Source: Anarhynchus alexandrinus
Lineage: Eukaryota; Chordata; Aves; Charadriiformes; Charadriidae
Reading direction: 5' to 3'
Assembly: GCA_008711295.1 (NCBI GenBank)
Contig: VUYV01000123.1
Coordinates: 1,203,733 to 1,267,732, forward strand
Length of the DNA: 64,000 bases
This document shows, in pieces, positions 13,173-25,500 of the stretch. Numbering within the stretch: the first letter of the stretch is position 1; each line of letters starts with the position of its first letter. The translations under genes were made by a program, and so were the position numbers. The notes below the pieces were generated by a model, which searched no databases, was not told the DNA's origin, and saw only the letters and a list, made by a program, of their open reading frames with translations.

Positions 13173-14687
13173 GTAGTATACCAAAGTTTGTGCTGGTAAA
13201 ATTCATAAAAATAACCGAGTATCTGTAGAAATCTTAAGTAGTGAGTAACTCTACTGCTATTATTTTGGAAATGGTTCATTTTCTACAGTGATTTTCTCAT
13301 ATTCTGAATCCCTGTTATTTTCCTGAGCTTTCTCTATATAGAAGTAGAACACCTCAAACAGATATTTTGTTCAGACATTACCCCCAAAATGCATCAATAC
13401 AGACAAGACTGGAAAAGTTAAAGGAATGCAACGTATAGGTAAAATACAGATCTCATAAATTTGGCAAGATGGTTTCTAGCAAGTAAAAACAAACAAACAA
13501 ACAAACTCCAATTCCCTCCCCCCACCCCCCAAAAAATCCCACAAGAATTTCAGCTATTATGCTATTCTCCCTTCTAGGGATGTGGTCTGTTTTCTAGCAT
13601 GGTAGTTGTTAGGGTTCCTTAAAGAAACCAAATCTCAAGAAGCAATCTGTTCATATGCAGAGATCTGAGAGAGTTCAAAGACAAATGGAATTTTTTTAAA
13701 TGAGTAAGATCTATTGCAGGAAAGAAAAAAAAACAACCTTCTCCAGCAACATGGATGAGACAGCATGAAGGTAGAGAGATTCCTGTTTTTAGGAAAAGAG
13801 TATAAAACATTGACCTGCCTGAAATCAGTTAAAGAAAATGTGCATGTCAAGGCTAGTGTTTTTCTTGCAACATAAACTGGGTTTTGAAAAAGACTGTAAC
13901 TCTTTCAACACATCAAAGAATGAACAAGTATACCTCAGAATTATTTAATAGGTGGAACAATGAGGCCACACAGAGATACACAAACCCATGGAATCCACCT
14001 GACAAGCAAAGAGACTGACAATATTCAAAATATTTAAGAACTTCATATAAATAATGAATACTACTACAGCTAAATTATCAGGAACAAAAACTAACAGAGG
14101 GAAGGAACAAAAGCAATCTGCAGAAGGAAACTTTCTGTTTTGACAGGTTATTCCATAATTTTCTATTACAGGAATCCCTGAAGATCTATGTTGCTGTTCA
14201 ATGGTTATGATGAGACCTAAGGTACCGGTAAAAATATGAAACAAATATATTAAAGACACATTACAGTTATAAGACAACTTTATTTAGGACTCGTTAATAA
14301 AGCAAGATAGCAAACATTAGAGGAAGAAGCTCATGAAGGAGGAAAATAGATCTGTGGGTACATCCATACAGATAGACCTCTAACACAAACAGGGCTACTT
14401 TGTCTGAGGGATGTTGACATTGGATGGTTCACTTCTCTATAGCAAAACTCTCTCCTGTCTCCTCTCAAACAGAGTGGACAGATCCATGTTGGGTACCAGG
14501 ACCTGTCCTGTTCTAGCTCCTGAACAGTTTGGGGAGTTTCTTTGTTAGCTGGTAAAGACTGAAACCGTAAGGCTCATGGCAGTAAGTGAAGAGTAGGGGC
14601 AGTTGTGAGCTAGTGGTTAAGTTTGCACCTTGGCAGAGTTTGGTTTACTAATAGAGGTACAGAATGCAATTCTTTCAGTAAAATCAA
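13173..14687. other. unique DNA, no gene seen
   Basis: No repeat family or exon is recognised. It holds a short (AAAC)n run at about 13487-13506. A minus-strand frame of 110 codons at 13945-14277 has hydrophobic stretches but no family motif and is treated as chance. Confidence 0.6.
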
Positions 14688-14766
14688 CTTCTCTTCTCCA
14701 GGCTGAACGCATCCTGATCCCTCAGTCTCTCCTCACATATCAAGAGCTGCAGCCTTTTAATTGATT
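14688..14766 (-). mobile_element. CR1 LINE scrap, minus strand
   Basis: About 80 bases beginning CTTCTCTTCTCCAGGCTGAA resemble, on the minus strand, the CR1 segment coding for the conserved [14 protein letters not shown] block. Neither terminus of CR1 is present. The divergence and shortness keep confidence moderate. Confidence 0.55.
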
Positions 14767-16404
14767 CAGTACTGAGAGTACTTCTACAGCTTTTGTTTGT
14801 ATAAAAAAAATATGAGCAGACTGATATTTGCAAACATTCATAAACCTCTGTCTTAACTAGGATTAAGATCCCTTGGGTGAATCTTGTTAGCAGCTTTTCA
14901 GGAAATAAAAAAACTCTATATATCCATTACAGAGACATAGCATGCTATTAGATAAAATAGTGATGATTGTCTTCTGCTTCTTCATATTGTTTCTAGGAAG
15001 AAACTTGGTTTGGTTTGGTTTGGTTTGGGATTTTTTCCGTGATTTGCTGAAAGATATCCATGGACATAAGGTGTGTAGATGCAGGTGTAGAAATATGAAA
15101 ACTACCAGAAGATATGCTGTCTACAAGAGGATTCTTTAGTCTTCATTCATCACATTATCTTAGCTAAGGTGTTGAGACTGTCAATTAGAAATTTCTTAGC
15201 CCGTAAACCAGCTCCTGGGCTGTTTTTCATCTAAGAAAATAACCTCATCACACAAGAGGCCTGAGCAATGGAAAGTAGTACTTTTTTTAAGAACAGTATT
15301 AGTGGTTGAAATGTGAATGCTCTGTAGGCTTATACCAGGACATGCCATCTAGATGGTGTTATCAGGAACTAGAGAAATCAGACTGAGTTTTAGTGAATAA
15401 AACCAGATTTTGCTTTACTCATACTTTTTTTTTTTTCCTCATTTTGACTCATTTGACCTGGCAGCCTGTCAGTCAGATTCTTTCCTCTTGCTGTCTTTTA
15501 GATTTCCCATACTCCTTGCATTCCAGTTCTTCAGAATCTGAAGCCACTTCTGAACTGGAAGAAGCAAAGGAATTCATTACCATACCAATCACACAAGTCT
15601 AGGTTATATCATGATTTTGTCATTGGAATGTTTGATCTGGTAAACCGTCTGAGGAGGAGGAGAAAAATCTCCTCTTCATAAAATACCTGCGCTTTTTTTT
15701 TTTTTATATGCTCACATCCCCAGTCTTTCCTTAGTTTTGGATAGATTTTCCAGTTTTCTTTCTTATAACACAGTATTTCAAAGCCTCCTTCTTATCTTAT
15801 TTGTCAGCTAATAGATCTAGGCTGCAGTATTCTGACTGCAGATAATGGTTTAAATCAATCTACCTATTTTAAAAACAATGAGAATTAATTTTTTTGAATT
15901 GATTTTCTTACTACTATTGCTATAATGAACATAAATTGCCATAAATTTGCTATTGCTTTATCAGTATAATGCTTACATTTCCGTATGAGAAGTTTATGGG
16001 AAAGACTTGTAAATTTTGGAAATGTTACAATCTTTCTAGAGGCAAATTCTTTTTGTTTCTGTTTCTTTTCAATTTGCAAAAGAACGAGAGCAAGAAAAGG
16101 GACACCTCAAAGCGTGTATATTTTCATTTCACTCTTTTTGTCTTCTTTCTACTTTACTTCTATAAGTTTAATTCTGCAACTAAGAAACATCTCTCAAGAG
16201 AAACTTGCTCAAACCAGAAGGTTCCTCCAACATAGTTTAATTTGACAAGTATTATATTTTGGAGCTTTTGTACAAGGCAGAAGTATAGAAAGGTGATTTC
16301 CAGCACTGAAAATCTGTAAGCTGTAGACATAAACAAGAAGGTGAGCTGACGTAACAAGGAAATATTTTTTTCTTATATTTACAGAGGAAAAAATAATGCA
16401 TTTG
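14767..16404. other. unique DNA, no gene seen
   Basis: It contains a (GGTTT)n run at about 15006-15029 and T-rich tracts near 15426 and 15692. No coding exon is supported. Confidence 0.6.
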
Positions 16405-16986
16405 TGTACTGGTATTGGTTGGGGTAGAGTTAATTTTTTTCACAGTAGCTAGTATGGGGCTAAATTTGGACTTGTGCTGAAAACTGCGTTGATAACACAG
16501 GGATGGTTTTTTTTTGTTATTGCTGAGCAGTGCTTACACAGAGTCAAGACCTTTTCTGCTCCTCATACTGCCCTGCCAGAGAGTGGGCTGGGGATGCACA
16601 AGAAGCTGGGAGGAGACACAGCCGGGACAGCTGACCCCAACTGACCAAAGGGATATTCCATACCATATGATGTCATGCTCAGCATATAAAGCTGGAGTAA
16701 GAAGAAGGAAGGGGGAAACATTCAGAGTTACTGTGTTTTGTCTTCTTAAGTAACCATTATGCATGATGGAGCCCTGCTTTCCTGGACATGGCTGAACACC
16801 TGCCTGCTGATGGGAAGTAGTTAATGAATTCCTTGTTTTGCTTTGATTGCATGTGTGGCTTTTGATTTACTTATTAAACTGTCTTTATCTCAACCCATGA
16901 GTTTTCTCCCTTTTACTCTTCTGATTCTCTCCCCCATCCCACCGGGGGCTGAGTAAGTGACCAGCTGTGTGGTGCTTAGCTAAACA
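16405..16986 (+). mobile_element. avian ERV solo LTR (TGTCCTGG-type)
   Basis: A nearly full-length solo LTR of a family common in birds, probably ERVL-like. It opens with TGTACTGGTATTGG, followed by the conserved GGGGTAGAGTTAATTTT. In order it carries the GATATTCCATACCATATGA block, a TATA box (16685-16690), an ATTAAA polyadenylation signal (16873-16878) and CTGTCTTTATCTCAACCCA. It then has the CCCCCATCCCACCGGGGGCTGAGTAAG-like tail and ends near TTAGCTAAACA. Compared with relatives, the 3' terminus seems to have a short deletion, and no clean 5-bp target duplication is visible. No gag/pol/env flanks it. Confidence 0.9.
16685..16690 (+). promoter_or_regulatory. LTR TATA box
   Basis: TATAAA downstream of the conserved ATGTCATGCTCAGCA block of this LTR, where the retroviral promoter is expected. 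Present activity is unknown. Confidence 0.6.
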
Positions 16987-17995
16987 AGAATTTATTAAGG
17001 ACATAAAATAACTTTTACAAGAGAATGATCTTAAGTGGTTGTAATCTATAGATTTTTCGAAAATTCCTGATGAAAAACTTACTTATCAGCAAGTGTATGC
17101 TCAAATGATGCTCAGCAGTCCTCACCTGCCACCAGGTCGCCAGATCGTCAAAGAGCGGTCTCTGGACTTTTTAACTAATGTATTGACTTTTTACTGGGTC
17201 TGAGAACTCCTCCACTGTAATTTCTTTCTAGAATAACCCAAATTCCTGACTCTGTTATTTAAAGTCTATGTTTCTTCAGAAGTCATTAGGCAGCATGCTG
17301 TCCTCTATAGAGGACTGATGAAAGAGAAACACATGCATAAGGTGGATGACTGTGGTTATCCAGAGTCATGGTATTTGTATATGGAATAGTAATAGAGAGA
17401 AAGACATAGTAATCTGAAAAAGCTTGGCTTTGATGCATAACCAGGAGAACTATTTTGCCTTCAGAACTGAAACAAACTCTTGGTGATTGTTTATATTTCT
17501 GTACTCTGTATTTTGAAAATTCATACCTTTAGAGTCATATCTTCCCAAAGCTGTAAATTGCTGTTGCAACAAACTAAAGTTACGAATTATGCAATGACAA
17601 CCAAAAAGTTATATGTGAAAGATCTTAAAAGTTCAGCTGTGGTTAAATACACTTTAAGAAAAAAATAAAGAAGAAGGGAAAAAAAAGCCAGCAGTATGCA
17701 GATTCTGAGGGGTGGATAATTTTTTTTCTGAAGTTATTCTAATTCACAGTTGGAAGTGGTTGAACTATTATATTCCAAGAGCGGATATTAATTATTAATT
17801 AACTACTAGAATAATAAAGGATTTAGTAACGACGTTCTCATTGAAGAACATGTTGCACCATTCATCCAACCTTGCTATCACTGTGTGGTACATTAAAAAT
17901 AACTCCATCTCTCCTTTCAGTACATGCTCTTGTCTCATTCTTCATATCTAATGTATTCTAATCTAAGTTGTCTTTATTCAAAAGACCACTGACTA
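16987..17995. other. unique DNA, no gene seen
   Basis: No recognisable repeat or exon. Open frames are at most 62 codons. Confidence 0.6.
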
Positions 17996-18736
17996 CGTAG
18001 AATACTTCAGGTTGAGAGAGACCTCAGAAGATCTCTAGTCCATCCTTCTGTTCAAAACAGCATCAACTATTAATTAAGTTTGCGTTGCTCAAAGCTTTAT
18101 GCTTCTGGGTCTTCAAAAATTCCTAGGACACAGAATAACAACCTCTCTAGGCAACCTGTTCCACTGCTCAGCTGTTTTCATTGTGAATACAGGTTTTCCC
18201 TTGTATCAGGTCAGAACCTCTCTTGTTTCACCTTATGAACATTGTTTCTTGTCTCTGTGCTGTGCACCTCCTTAAACAGACTCCCTCTGTATTTTCAGCA
18301 TATTTTTTTTTTTAAGTATTGGAGGCTGCTATGAGTTCTACCACATCTGCCAGAAACTGTCCATGCTGAACAAGCCCAGTTTTCTCGGCTTTTTCTCATA
18401 TGGGATGTGCTCCAGACCCTGACCGTGCTCCTGGCCCTGTGAGGGACTTTCTTCAAGACTATCAACACCCTTCTTTTTCTCGGGAGCCCCAAGTTGGATG
18501 TATTCCAGATGTTGATTAATGAATACCGAATGAAGAGGAATAAGCAATCAATAGACTGATTCTCTTAATTTAGTGGGTATGTTCCTGCTGACACAGGTAA
18601 GTATGCTTTATCTTTCCTTGCTGCACAGATACATTGCTAACTCAAATCTAGCTTACTATCCACCAGGTCCCTTAGGTCCTTATCAGAAGAATATTTCACC
18701 ATCCAGTCAGTGCCCACCTTGTACCACTCCAAAAGG
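17996..18736 (-). mobile_element. CR1 LINE, minus strand, decayed
   Basis: On the minus strand this is the 3' part of a CR1. The 3' UTR lies at the low-coordinate end (GTTGAGAGAGACCTCAGAAG near 18011). Coding remnants follow: the WNRLP region near 18140-18170 (GGCAACCTGTTCCACTGCTC on the plus strand), the LFSLEKRR region near 18360-18400, the [10 protein letters not shown] region near 18480-18520, and the LVDNKLSMS / EKDLG region near 18630-18690. That last part gives a collagen-like PPGPLGPYQ string in the wrong strand, which is an artefact. Many substitutions and indels mark it as old, and the octamer tail is eroded. Confidence 0.85.
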
Positions 18737-18913
18737 TAAGCCAGGAGAAAACAATAATTTCCACAGCCTCACTTTTGTACAAAACAGTAAGCATAAATAG
18801 TCCTAAGTCTACAAAGTTTTTTTCTGGATAAATTTTAATTTCAGATAAAATAATTTTCATAGATGTAAGCAGTTTTAAACTCAGACTGAGGCTAGACTGC
18901 ATGCTTTGTTCAA

Positions 18914-19345
18914 AGAATCACAGAATGGTTGAGACTGGAAGAGGCATTTGGAGGTCACCTGGTTAGACATCCTCAATAGGTTCACCTAGAACCGGTTGCC
19001 CAGGACCACATGCAGATGCATTTTTAAGATCTCCAAGGATGGTAACTCCAGAATCTCCCTGGGCAACCTGTGCCAGTGATCAGTCACTGTCACAGTAAAA
19101 GAAGGTTTTCTTTATGTTCAGAAGAAACCTCCTGTGTTTCAGTTTGTGCCCTGTCACTGGGCACAACTGAAAAGAGCCTGCCTCCATGTACTTTGCACCC
19201 TCCCATCAGATAGTTATATACATTGATAAGATCCTGCCTGGAATTTCTCTTCTCAAGAGTGAACAGTCCCAGTTCTCTCAGCCTTTCCTTACAAGAGAGA
19301 TGCTCCAGGACTTTAATCATCTTCATGGCCCTTTGTTGGACTCAT
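18914..19345 (-). mobile_element. CR1 LINE, minus strand, second copy
   Basis: A separate CR1 3' end starts at about 18914 with AGAATCACAGAATGGTTGAG, the complement of the CR1 tail. Upstream on the minus strand, frame 19326-19090 still reads KMIKVLEHLSCKERLRELGL, then FSVVPSDR, both CR1 ORF2 C-terminal signatures. It is truncated at about 19345. Being in series with the CR1 at 17996-18736, each with its own 3' end, it is best read as an independent insertion. Confidence 0.9.
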
Positions 19346-22300
19346 AGAACCTTATTACGCTTATTGCTGTTTATACAACAGAAACACAAACTATATTGAC
19401 ACTATATGGCTGTAATAATTATCTTCACCAAGCATAAGTATGTTCAGGAACTGGTCACAATAGTTTTACTATTCTAAGAATCTTCCAAATCTGAGCTTTT
19501 TTTAAAAGCTGATATTCTACTCAATGGTTATACATAAATAAATTACAGCAATGGAAGTTAAAGGGAGTTACAAATGCCTGTGGTAACTGAGAAAGGACTT
19601 TACTACTTACAAATATGGAAACCAGTGTCAGAGGTGAGCTAATGAACCTAGTCATCTAACGGTAACCATGTCCCCTGCGCTCTTTTTACTCTAAAACATT
19701 GCAAGAAAGTAATGAAGTAGATTAATTGTGTAAGCATAAAATCCTGTGACACCTGTAGATGATATTGAGCTGTAGTCATGGTACATTGAATCTATGGCAG
19801 ATCACACATTTTTACTCAATTGAGTTTATTAAAATATCAGTAAAACAAATCATTAGGCTATTATTAATTAATGATTAAGCAAAAAATATAGCCCAGAAGG
19901 TAACCAGTTTGTCTGCTTGAGCCGAATATCAGCTTAATTCCTGTCTCAAGTGTATCATGCTATTAGATTATAAATAGAATTTTAACTACGTATAAAAAAA
20001 TCATTAAGCTTCATTATTGTATATTAATAACTATAGTCTATATTTGATACCTATACAAAATAAATGGAAATCTATGCATAGAATTGTAATGACTTGGGCT
20101 GGCTGTAAATATCATGAAGGATGAGCTGAGATTTTATACTTAGGAGAGAAGAACAAAATTAAATGAAACAAAATGCATCTACAAAGCCTTACTGTAGAGT
20201 ATAATGTAACTAGAAAAGTAATTTAAATATTAATTTAAAGGAAGAGAAGTAAACAAATAACCTTCCTCGAATTGCTGTACTTATAGCAGAAACATTCCCC
20301 CAACCCCTCCCCAACGAGCACTTTAAAGACCTGTGGAATCCAATCAAGAACGGTGTGCATAACTCGTGCTTTGTATTAGCGTGTCCCCTTTTCTCATTAG
20401 TCCTGAAAACTGTGTTAATCAGGGAACTATGGTAGGGAAAAGTTGCAAATACAGCAAACAAAGTCATCTCTGCTCATGCTTGTTACTGTAATTAGTATCT
20501 GTTGTAGTTTTTAGGTGCTGATAGGTGCCGTTACAGGAACAGCTCTTAAGACCTCATGATTTATTGCAGGATATATATTACTGAAGAGTGTTTATGCACC
20601 AAGTGAGATGGCTGATTAGAGGGCAATTGCCATTTCTAACATCTACATTGACTACAGAGTTCATAGTGAACTGTTATCCAGCTCCTTTTAAAATGAAAGG
20701 GCTAAAACCAGCCTTTCTGAGTGGCAGAGCTGATGTTTTTTTACATCCTTATGCAACATCAGCTGTGCTTGTAAAGAAGAGAGGGTTCCTTATTGAAGGG
20801 GAACACAGCAGAAATAAAGAGAACAGCTGTCTATTTCAGTTTCAACTGCCAAAGAATTTTTAAACTGTTGGTTGAGATGCTTCTTAGATTTAGAGACTGA
20901 TTTGCTTTGATTCAGAGTTCTGTCATGTTTAAAACTCTCTAAATAGAGTACCAAGGCTGTGTGTCTGTACATATGTGCTAAAGTACATATTTTTCACTAT
21001 GCTCCATGGAGGAAGGTATATTTTTGAACATTCATGTCTGAATGTTACCGATATTGTTCAAGCAGGTATATTTTCTAATGATGAATGATACACAAAAGAA
21101 AACCCAGAAACCAAAAAATAAAAAAAAACACCAAGAGCAACAGTCACTTGCAATATTACTTCAAGATTACCTACCGTTGCAAAACCAGCTTTATAGCTAT
21201 CTTGATATCTAGAGCATAGAATCCACATGAAGTTCTGAGTGCCATGGATTACTTGCTTATTTAGCAAGTGGAAGCCACAGTTGTTCCAAATTTTTGCCCG
21301 TGAAGAAAACAGAGCAAATTAAAATGTACTTCACAGATTTACAGTATCTTCACAGCATGCTGAGATACCTGTAATTCAGAGGCAAAAGTGGTATCTTCTC
21401 TACACACAGACAAAACTATAGAGCTGTATGTTTTTCTTACATGGTATTCTGTGAGCCCCTCAGGCTTCAATAGCATATTGAAATTGTTATGGAAGAAAAA
21501 TAAGAAGTGATAACATTAAGGAAACATCAAGGCTGAGCCTTGGAACAAGGACTATGTAAACAGCTGTGCTTTGCTGACTGGAATTTTTGAAATTCAAAAC
21601 CTAAAATATAAATTAGGGTTGGGGCAGAGGACACAGTGATGTCAGAAGAAAGCACCATGAGTCCCTTGTCCATGGCGCTTTCATGCAAGAGTCAGATAGG
21701 TTCATATTTATGTTTTAAATCTAGAGAGATCATTGTGACTGTCACATCTGATCTTCTGTAGAGCAAAAGCCTAGGACTTCCAGAGGCTGTAATCTAATTT
21801 CAAATGTAATTCTAGAGTAAGGTATTTCGTGTATAAATGGCTTGTTTCTGACAGTTGTACTTGGATTCAACATAAGACTAGCCACTGATCTACAGTTGTA
21901 TTAAAGCTGTATCACTGGTTTGGGTTGTTTGGTTTGGGGTTTTTTTTTGGTGTTTCTCAGCAGCATGGGAGACAATTGTTTAATTACTGTAACTGTCTTT
22001 TAGGTGTCCCAGTTTCTTTGCTATTCACACATCGAAGAATAAGTTATTTATCTTATATCAGTCAGTTGTAGCAGTACTTTCAGATTCATAAATGTCTTCA
22101 TGAAAGGAAATCAAATCCAGTGTCAGTAAGAAGTAGATTCAGCATTACTTGTAGTTTTTAGAGTCCCTGTTTTCTGTGTTTGTGCAATAGATGTCTGGAT
22201 AGTCAAAATGCCCTACAATTAGTTCATTTTTTCCTCCCTTTGCTCTCCTCTTGCCTTTATGATCTACCAGTGATCAGGTTTAATTTGGTTTGATTTCTGG

Positions 22301-22532
22301 GAGGTCTTTCATTCACTGTAATCTTAGTAAGGAATGTATGTCTTAAATCATCAAGTTCTGAGACAGTAACATCGTATACCATTTTGACTGGTTGTACTAC
22401 TTCTCTTCTTTTCCCTTTTTAAGTCTTTCCCAAAAGCGTGAGAGAATCCATCACTCATTTGTTTTTGCTTGTTGGTAGAGTAAAAGCAGTATTCAGAGAT
22501 ATTCTTCAGTCTTTAATAAAAATTTTTGCATA

Positions 22533-22578
22533 GTTTTTTTTGCAAGTTTTAGTTTTTTGCAAGTTTTTTGCAAGTTTT
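22533..22578. repeat. short tandem repeat of GTTTTTTGCAA type
   Basis: Three to four near-copies of an 11- to 15-base T-rich unit ending in TTGCAAGTTTT follow one another. Confidence 0.8.
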
Positions 22579-25500
22579 GTCAAAAATTGTCTAATTGTCC
22601 TCATACATATTTGCACTTTTAATATTAATGGGTAGGAACAAAATGGTATTGCACAAAAGGTGTATACGATATGTGAATACCAGGAGAAGGGGTTTTCAGG
22701 TCACCAGGTGATGTGAAAAGGGTTTATAATTCCCTGCTTTTCAGAAGAGACTTTTTAATTCTCATTTTAGAATAGAAAGAGATCATATTTCTCTTCAGGC
22801 TATTATTTTGCTTCTCTAGCTAGAGAAGTTTTTTCTGTGTTGCAAGTGTACTCTGGTGCACCTGCTCTTTGTCCAAAAGTCAATGTACTACAAATTCTTT
22901 TGTGTTTAATTATTTTGTGTGCCCCAGTTATCTTTAGCAGCCAGTTCTTGTCATAAAGAACTGCTGTTTCACTGCCAGTAGAGGGAGCACAAATCATTGG
23001 ATTACACGAGAAAAAATAAATGAAACCAGCAGCTTTTTTTATATTCTAAATGCATTTTATTTAGTTCATTAACAAAGAGTAGTTACTCTTTTATTAAATA
23101 ATCAAGCTTCTAAAACTGTTTCATTATTATGGTCATTCTGAAAATACTAGCGTGTCACTTTTATGAAATTTTAGGGTGAGGTGCCTGCAAGTAATTTTCT
23201 TTCAAGGACAAAATTATTGCCTGTCATTAGTCATCTGCTCAAATTTTCATAAGCAGTCCTTTAAAATCAGTTTGTACATAATCCAGAATTTGTCTTTACC
23301 TAATTAACCTTTAAAATCTGCAATAATTTCACTCAAAGGGGATCATCAAAATAAAGATAAATTTAGTATTGTAATTAATATTTCCCACAGTGTTTACCCT
23401 TTTAAAAATTTCCAATGAAAATGGATTTTGGTTTTAACATGTTAAATTTACCTTTTCATGGAAACAAGTATTTCTGAGAAATTAGTTCTTAAATTGCAAT
23501 ATTCTTGAAAATAACATTATTTATCTAGTTTCTCTTTATTTTAATAGCTTGTATTGGAATGAACTTTTATCACTCCTTTGCATTGCAAGCTGTCAAGCTG
23601 CAGGGAGTCTTTCTGCGTGGGTACTCCTAGAGCTGCATTTTATGTTTTGATTTTTTTGTACGTTCTTGCTTTACCAAGCTACAATCTTGAAACCAGCCAA
23701 ACACCCCAAACAATAGTTTCTGTAGGAGTTGCAATTACTTGGAAGCTCTTAATACATATAACTTTCTGTAGGGTTTAAGATATTTTTTAGCATTATAGCA
23801 ATCGGCTAATTAAGATTATTTGATTGCAGGTGGATCTTTTTTTTTGACTGGTAATTAATGCAAAACCCCTGAATAGTCAGTAAAAGCTATGCTAAGTATG
23901 ATTCCAACTCCCAAGCCAGTATCTCCTTGTTAAAAGTTAATGGCAATCAATCATAGATTATGGTTTACTATCACATAAAGGAGCCATATTTTTTGTTGCT
24001 GTTATGTATGTTTGTGAACATGAACCATAAAGTATACACGTATCATTAATTTCAAGGTAATTGGTTTATCAATATGCATTTAATAAGCAATACTTCTATG
24101 ATTTTGAAGTGAAATAATTTGAAAATTAGTCTTCTGGGGGATTCTGAGCACACCCTAACACTGTTTACTCCTGCTCTTTTTCTTCTAAAGAAACTCTGCT
24201 ATTGTCATTTCTTTGTTAGCAAAAATAAAATTAAAAAAAAAAACAACACAAACACCACATGCAGATTTACTCTTCATATCTATTGACACGGACACGTACT
24301 ATTATATATGACTCAATCTTTTTATATCTCTGTAGCACACAAGAAAGTAGCACACTGTGACTTCTGGGTCAAACTTTAAATTAGGACACAAAACTAACCC
24401 CCTTGCCTGTACTTGTTTAAAACCAAAAGAAGATGTTTTCATCGCTGAACCTTTAACTCTCAACATTGTTATCACTCCTGCTGTCAGAAAACCCACCTAG
24501 CTCTCTTCTTATGTCTAGCTACTACCCTTTGATTTGTGTCTTGTAGCTTTTGACTGCAAGATGAGAAAACAGTATCTGAGCAGGCAGCAAAAAATTCAAC
24601 TTCTCATGTTCCTGTCCCAGCTTATTTTTCCAGAAAAATGCAATGAAAGACTTTTTTTTTTTTTCCCCCAGAAATTATTTACTAAAATAGAAAAAACACA
24701 GCTCCTAAAGCATTTTAAATGCATTGGCTTTCATTTCCGACAGAACTTACTCTAGTATTTCTTGGGATCTGGGGATTGCTTTTCCGCTCTCTGGATGCCC
24801 TCTGCATTGTGAGGCTGAGCACTCATGGAGTGCATATTATAATCAAAATCCTACCTTTGAAATTTTTCTCAGTGTGGGAAAATGACCCTTTCACCTGGTA
24901 GAGCCAACATCTCCTGTGTTGTCTGATTATAATTTCAGTATTTTCCTCTGGTTCTAAGATGTGTTTTGAAATCTCATTGAGGATTAAGACTGTGTATATT
25001 CATGGATGTACGATGATGTGTGTGCATCCATAAGTTTTAAGAAATAGACACTAAAAATGTAAGTTAGAGGTTCTTCTATTGTCTTTAAAAGCATTCTGCT
25101 GTATGTTCAAGTAAAAACAATAGGTACTTATAGTTCCTAAATAACTTTCATCATAGATACGTAAACAAAAAATTCATTACTGATTAAAATTTATATGCCA
25201 AGATGTATTAATGGATTAACTTAAAAATGTTTCATTTAAAGCAACCATGGAAAATTTTGGTGCATGATTTACCAAACTGCTCTAATACAAATTATTTAAA
25301 TTTAGTGTTCCATATTCATATACTCGACAAAATTATTTGATAGCTTTCATTTTGATTCAATTTATTTTTTTTTTAATCGGACTGAAGTTGTATGAGTGAA
25401 AGTATTTTTTCTATTCCAAGTAAAATATTTTCTACTGTAAACAACTGTTAGAAAAGCCAAAACTCCTTAGTTCACATACCTGTAATGATAAGAGAAAATC

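Noticed and set aside
18573..18800. Collagen-like PPGPLGP peptide followed by a GGTAAG splice-donor-like site
   Set aside because: The sequence is the complement of the CR1 LVDNKLSMS/EKDLG coding block, so the resemblance to a collagen exon is accidental.
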